From Chrysochromulina parva (lineage: Eukaryota; Haptophyta; Prymnesiales; Chrysochromulinaceae): a DNA stretch of 14,922 nucleotides. Below, piece after piece: positions 13,338 through 14,922 of the stretch (positions are counted from its first letter, which is position 1; the number at the start of each line of letters is the position of its first letter). Location of the stretch: the NCBI GenBank assembly GCA_002887195.1, contig PJAB01001377.1, positions 1 through 14,922 of the forward strand, in the 5' to 3' direction. The notes beneath the pieces are model-generated. The model did not search any database and was not told the DNA's origin. It saw nothing but the letters and a program-made list of their open reading frames with translations. The position numbers and the translations under genes are program-made.

Positions 13338-14373
13338 TCAGATACAGTACGCACCGGGGCCTGGGACAGAGAAGCCCGAGTTTTTCGACTGTTGCCAGCG
13401 CGCAGATGTGCCAAAGCCCCACGAAGGTTGAGTGTGCCAAACCGAGAGGTGTTGCGGGCCGTTGCCTTCTGGCACTTTGTAGCTGCAGGGCCCTGGCGAG
13501 TTATTTCCCAGCAGCCCCTTCTCCTGCCAAGAGAAAGTCGAGGGCGAATGCAGTCACAGTGAGAGCGCGCAGCTGTTTTGAAGGCAGGAGATGATCGGAA
13601 CGGAGACAGGTGCGAATCATAGAGAGGCTGACGAAGCGTACGTGTTCGGTTGATATGAACAACTTTTGCATGTGCTCGCGGTTGCTGGTGCCAAAGCCGG
13701 GCATTGGCGCGGAAATCATGGTCGACGAGACTTGCACGCTGATGGCAGGCTTGAGAGTATACGAGCCCGGACCGGGCGAGGTGGCAGCTCGCTTGACATG
13801 ATCGTACTGCCAGCGCTCTGCGACGCCCTGCACCCAGGCGGGTCCGTTGCTCTTCTGGGAAAGCTGCTGTCTGCCGATCGCGGCATCCATCGTGTAGACC
13901 GGTCCCGGCGAGTCGATGCCGTACAATGATTTGTTGTGCTCCTCCGACACGAACACCTTGGCGACGTGGTCGCGCGTGGACGTGCCAAATCCATACAAGG
14001 GCTGCTGTTCTTTCGTGCTGCTCACCTGCACGCCCAAGCCAGACCTCGCGTCATACGCACCAGGACCCGGGTTCTGCGCTGACGGCTTGGTGTTGCCCTG
14101 AAACCGATCGGCGCTGCCAAAGCCCCACAACGGCGCTGACGGCTTTTTGCCGTCTGACTGAGGGCCAACTGCGGCGCGCAGAGTATACGCGTTCGGAGAG
14201 GGCGTAATCGTGTTGGGAGGAGCAAGCTTGGCGTGTTCACTGGACAGAAAGACCTTGTTCGCAACTGCCCGCGTGCTGCTTCCGAAGCCATAGCGTTGGC
14301 CTGACCGTCGCTTGCTGAGGACCTGCACACCAAACATGGATCTGGTCTGCATGTTTGGGTTCAGGTTGGTCAT
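13338..14373 (-). CDS. SHIPPO / sperm-tail PG-rich repeat protein (two exons)
   Basis: Exon 1 is 14373-13642 and exon 2 is 13523-13338, with a 118-nt intron (13641-13524) that starts GTACGC and ends CTTTCTCTTGGCAG. The product is 305 residues. Six PGP-type repeats are visible: TPSPNAYTL, NPGPGAYDA, SPGPVYTM, SPGPGSYTL, SPGPCSYKV and VPGPGAYCI, the last ending the protein. Between them a longer unit recurs three times: (Y/P)GFG(S/T)S(T/N)R...(V/L)F(L/V/I)S.EH. The third copy is completed only by splicing (FISTEH joined to EKGLLGNNSPGP), which fixes the intron. Reading on without splicing gives a false tail after residue 244. Proteins with these repeats (ODF3/CIMAP-like) lie in or on the flagellar axoneme, some as microtubule inner proteins. 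This is good evidence for a flagellate. Confidence 0.92.
13524..13641 (-). other. Intron of the SHIPPO gene
   Basis: On the minus strand the intron begins GTACGC at 13641 and ends in a pyrimidine tract plus CAG at 13524. It is phase 0 and stays open in the exon 1 frame, which is why a simple frame reading runs through it into an unrelated C-terminus. Confidence 0.88.
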
Positions 14374-14844
14374 GGTTGATGGCGCTCAGGCAGCCAGGCC
14401 AGTCAGGCCGATGTCAGAGAGGCCGAACGACAATAAGGAACTCGAGAGGGACGTTTCAACAGAAAGGAGAACTCGCAAGGTGCGCTACTTGTACATACAA
14501 GTACTAGACGGACCTGTGGCCAACTTTCATGAATGAATAATTTTCACGTGACCATCATACGCGCGCGCGACTCATGGCGCGATTGCGAGAGGGCTGTGTC
14601 ACATGTACCACATCGATTCGCGCGGTTGACGCCTTCGGCTTCGCCCTTCCAATTGAATTCGGCAATTGACGCCTTCATCACTCTACCGCCGGCTACCCCA
14701 CCCCCGTTTGTCGTTTCGGTGGTGTGTAGCTCTTCCTTTAGAACTTTTGTTCTTAGACTGGTTATGTACAGGACGCACACACACTGCCACCTTACAACAT
14801 GAGACGATTGGTCGGTCCACATGCCGTCGGCCTGGGGCCGGGCG
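14374..14844. promoter_or_regulatory. Upstream region of the SHIPPO gene
   Basis: No gene is supported. An 18-bp near-perfect palindrome, TACTTGTA-CA-TACAAGTA, lies at 14486-14503, about 115 bp before the SHIPPO ATG. An 11-bp direct repeat, TTGACGCCTTC, occurs at 14626-14636 and 14666-14676. Either could be promoter elements; there is no direct proof. Confidence 0.35.
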
Positions 14845-14922
14845 GAACTCCGAGCCGGGGCTGCCGCCGTCGCAATCGGCGTCGGAAGCCCAGTTGCACG
14901 TCTCGGCGCAGATGGGTGGAGG
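14845..14922 (-). CDS. Cysteine-rich CDGG/PGSEF-motif protein (partial, at window edge)
   Basis: Reading minus from the last base gives 26 residues containing ICAETCNWASDADC then DGGSPGSEF. This matches a short cysteine-rich module (C..TC.(W/Y)A.D..CDDGGPG.EF) that I know as common in predicted secreted proteins of marine algae. Normally it continues with a C..GTDC.DCG segment. Here the frame goes on as RPAPGRRHV and stays open to a stop at 14685-14683 without that segment. A different frame has PTACGP just downstream, so an intron, a frameshift or a decayed copy are all possible. Most of the gene lies outside the window. Confidence 0.4.

Noticed and set aside
13642..14373. SHIPPO gene ending at 13501 as a single 290-residue frame
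   Set aside because: The last 46 residues lack any repeat character, and a spliced model restores the repeat and ends on a PGP motif.

Overview
The window is a GC-rich piece of a protist nuclear genome, most likely a flagellated marine alga. A haptophyte-like organism is my best guess, but this is not proven. The case for a eukaryote is spliceosomal introns with good boundaries (GTAAAC, GTGCGC and GTACGC donors; pyrimidine tracts; CAG acceptors). The protein families also fit: two eukaryotic protein kinases, a six-domain ShKT protein ending in KDEL, a PET100-like mitochondrial assembly factor and a SHIPPO/PGP-repeat axonemal protein. The last one points to a cell with a flagellum. Genes are closely spaced, intron-poor and mixed in strand, often in divergent pairs.

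Layout, left to right: (1) 1-186, minus, the 5' end of a two-exon gene that runs off the left edge, possibly an LYR-motif protein. (2) 327-733, a regular array of dyad-symmetric 12-mers at 17-18 bp spacing. (3) 1011-1226, minus, a PET100-like small membrane protein, divergent from (4) 1534-2499, plus, a DUF1749/SidJ-like alpha/beta hydrolase. (5) 3197-4972, minus, an MFS sugar porter, sharing a 179-bp divergent promoter that holds (TTGAC)10 with (6) 5152-5586, plus, a SAP-like small protein. (7) 6053-7540, minus, a protein kinase with HLD and DYG motifs, with a tandem GTCAA hairpin repeat upstream. (8) 8013-9029, minus, three exons, the secretory-pathway ShKT protein with KDEL end, divergent from (9) 9402-11393, plus, an STE20/MST-like kinase. 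(10) 11394-13337, an almost gene-free stretch with CTGTCGAG arrays, a 23-bp inverted repeat pair and telomere-like CCCTAA runs. (11) 13338-14373, minus, a two-exon SHIPPO protein. (12) 14845-14922, minus, the edge of a cysteine-rich motif typical of algal proteins.

The genes do not form one pathway. They look like ordinary housekeeping, signalling and flagellar genes. What stands out is the non-coding structure: three unrelated short-repeat systems (TGTGAWWTCACA, TTGAC/GTCAA, CTGTCGAG), two of them next to gene starts or dividing transcription units. Exon models here were built by eye from splice signals and family conservation; no search was run.
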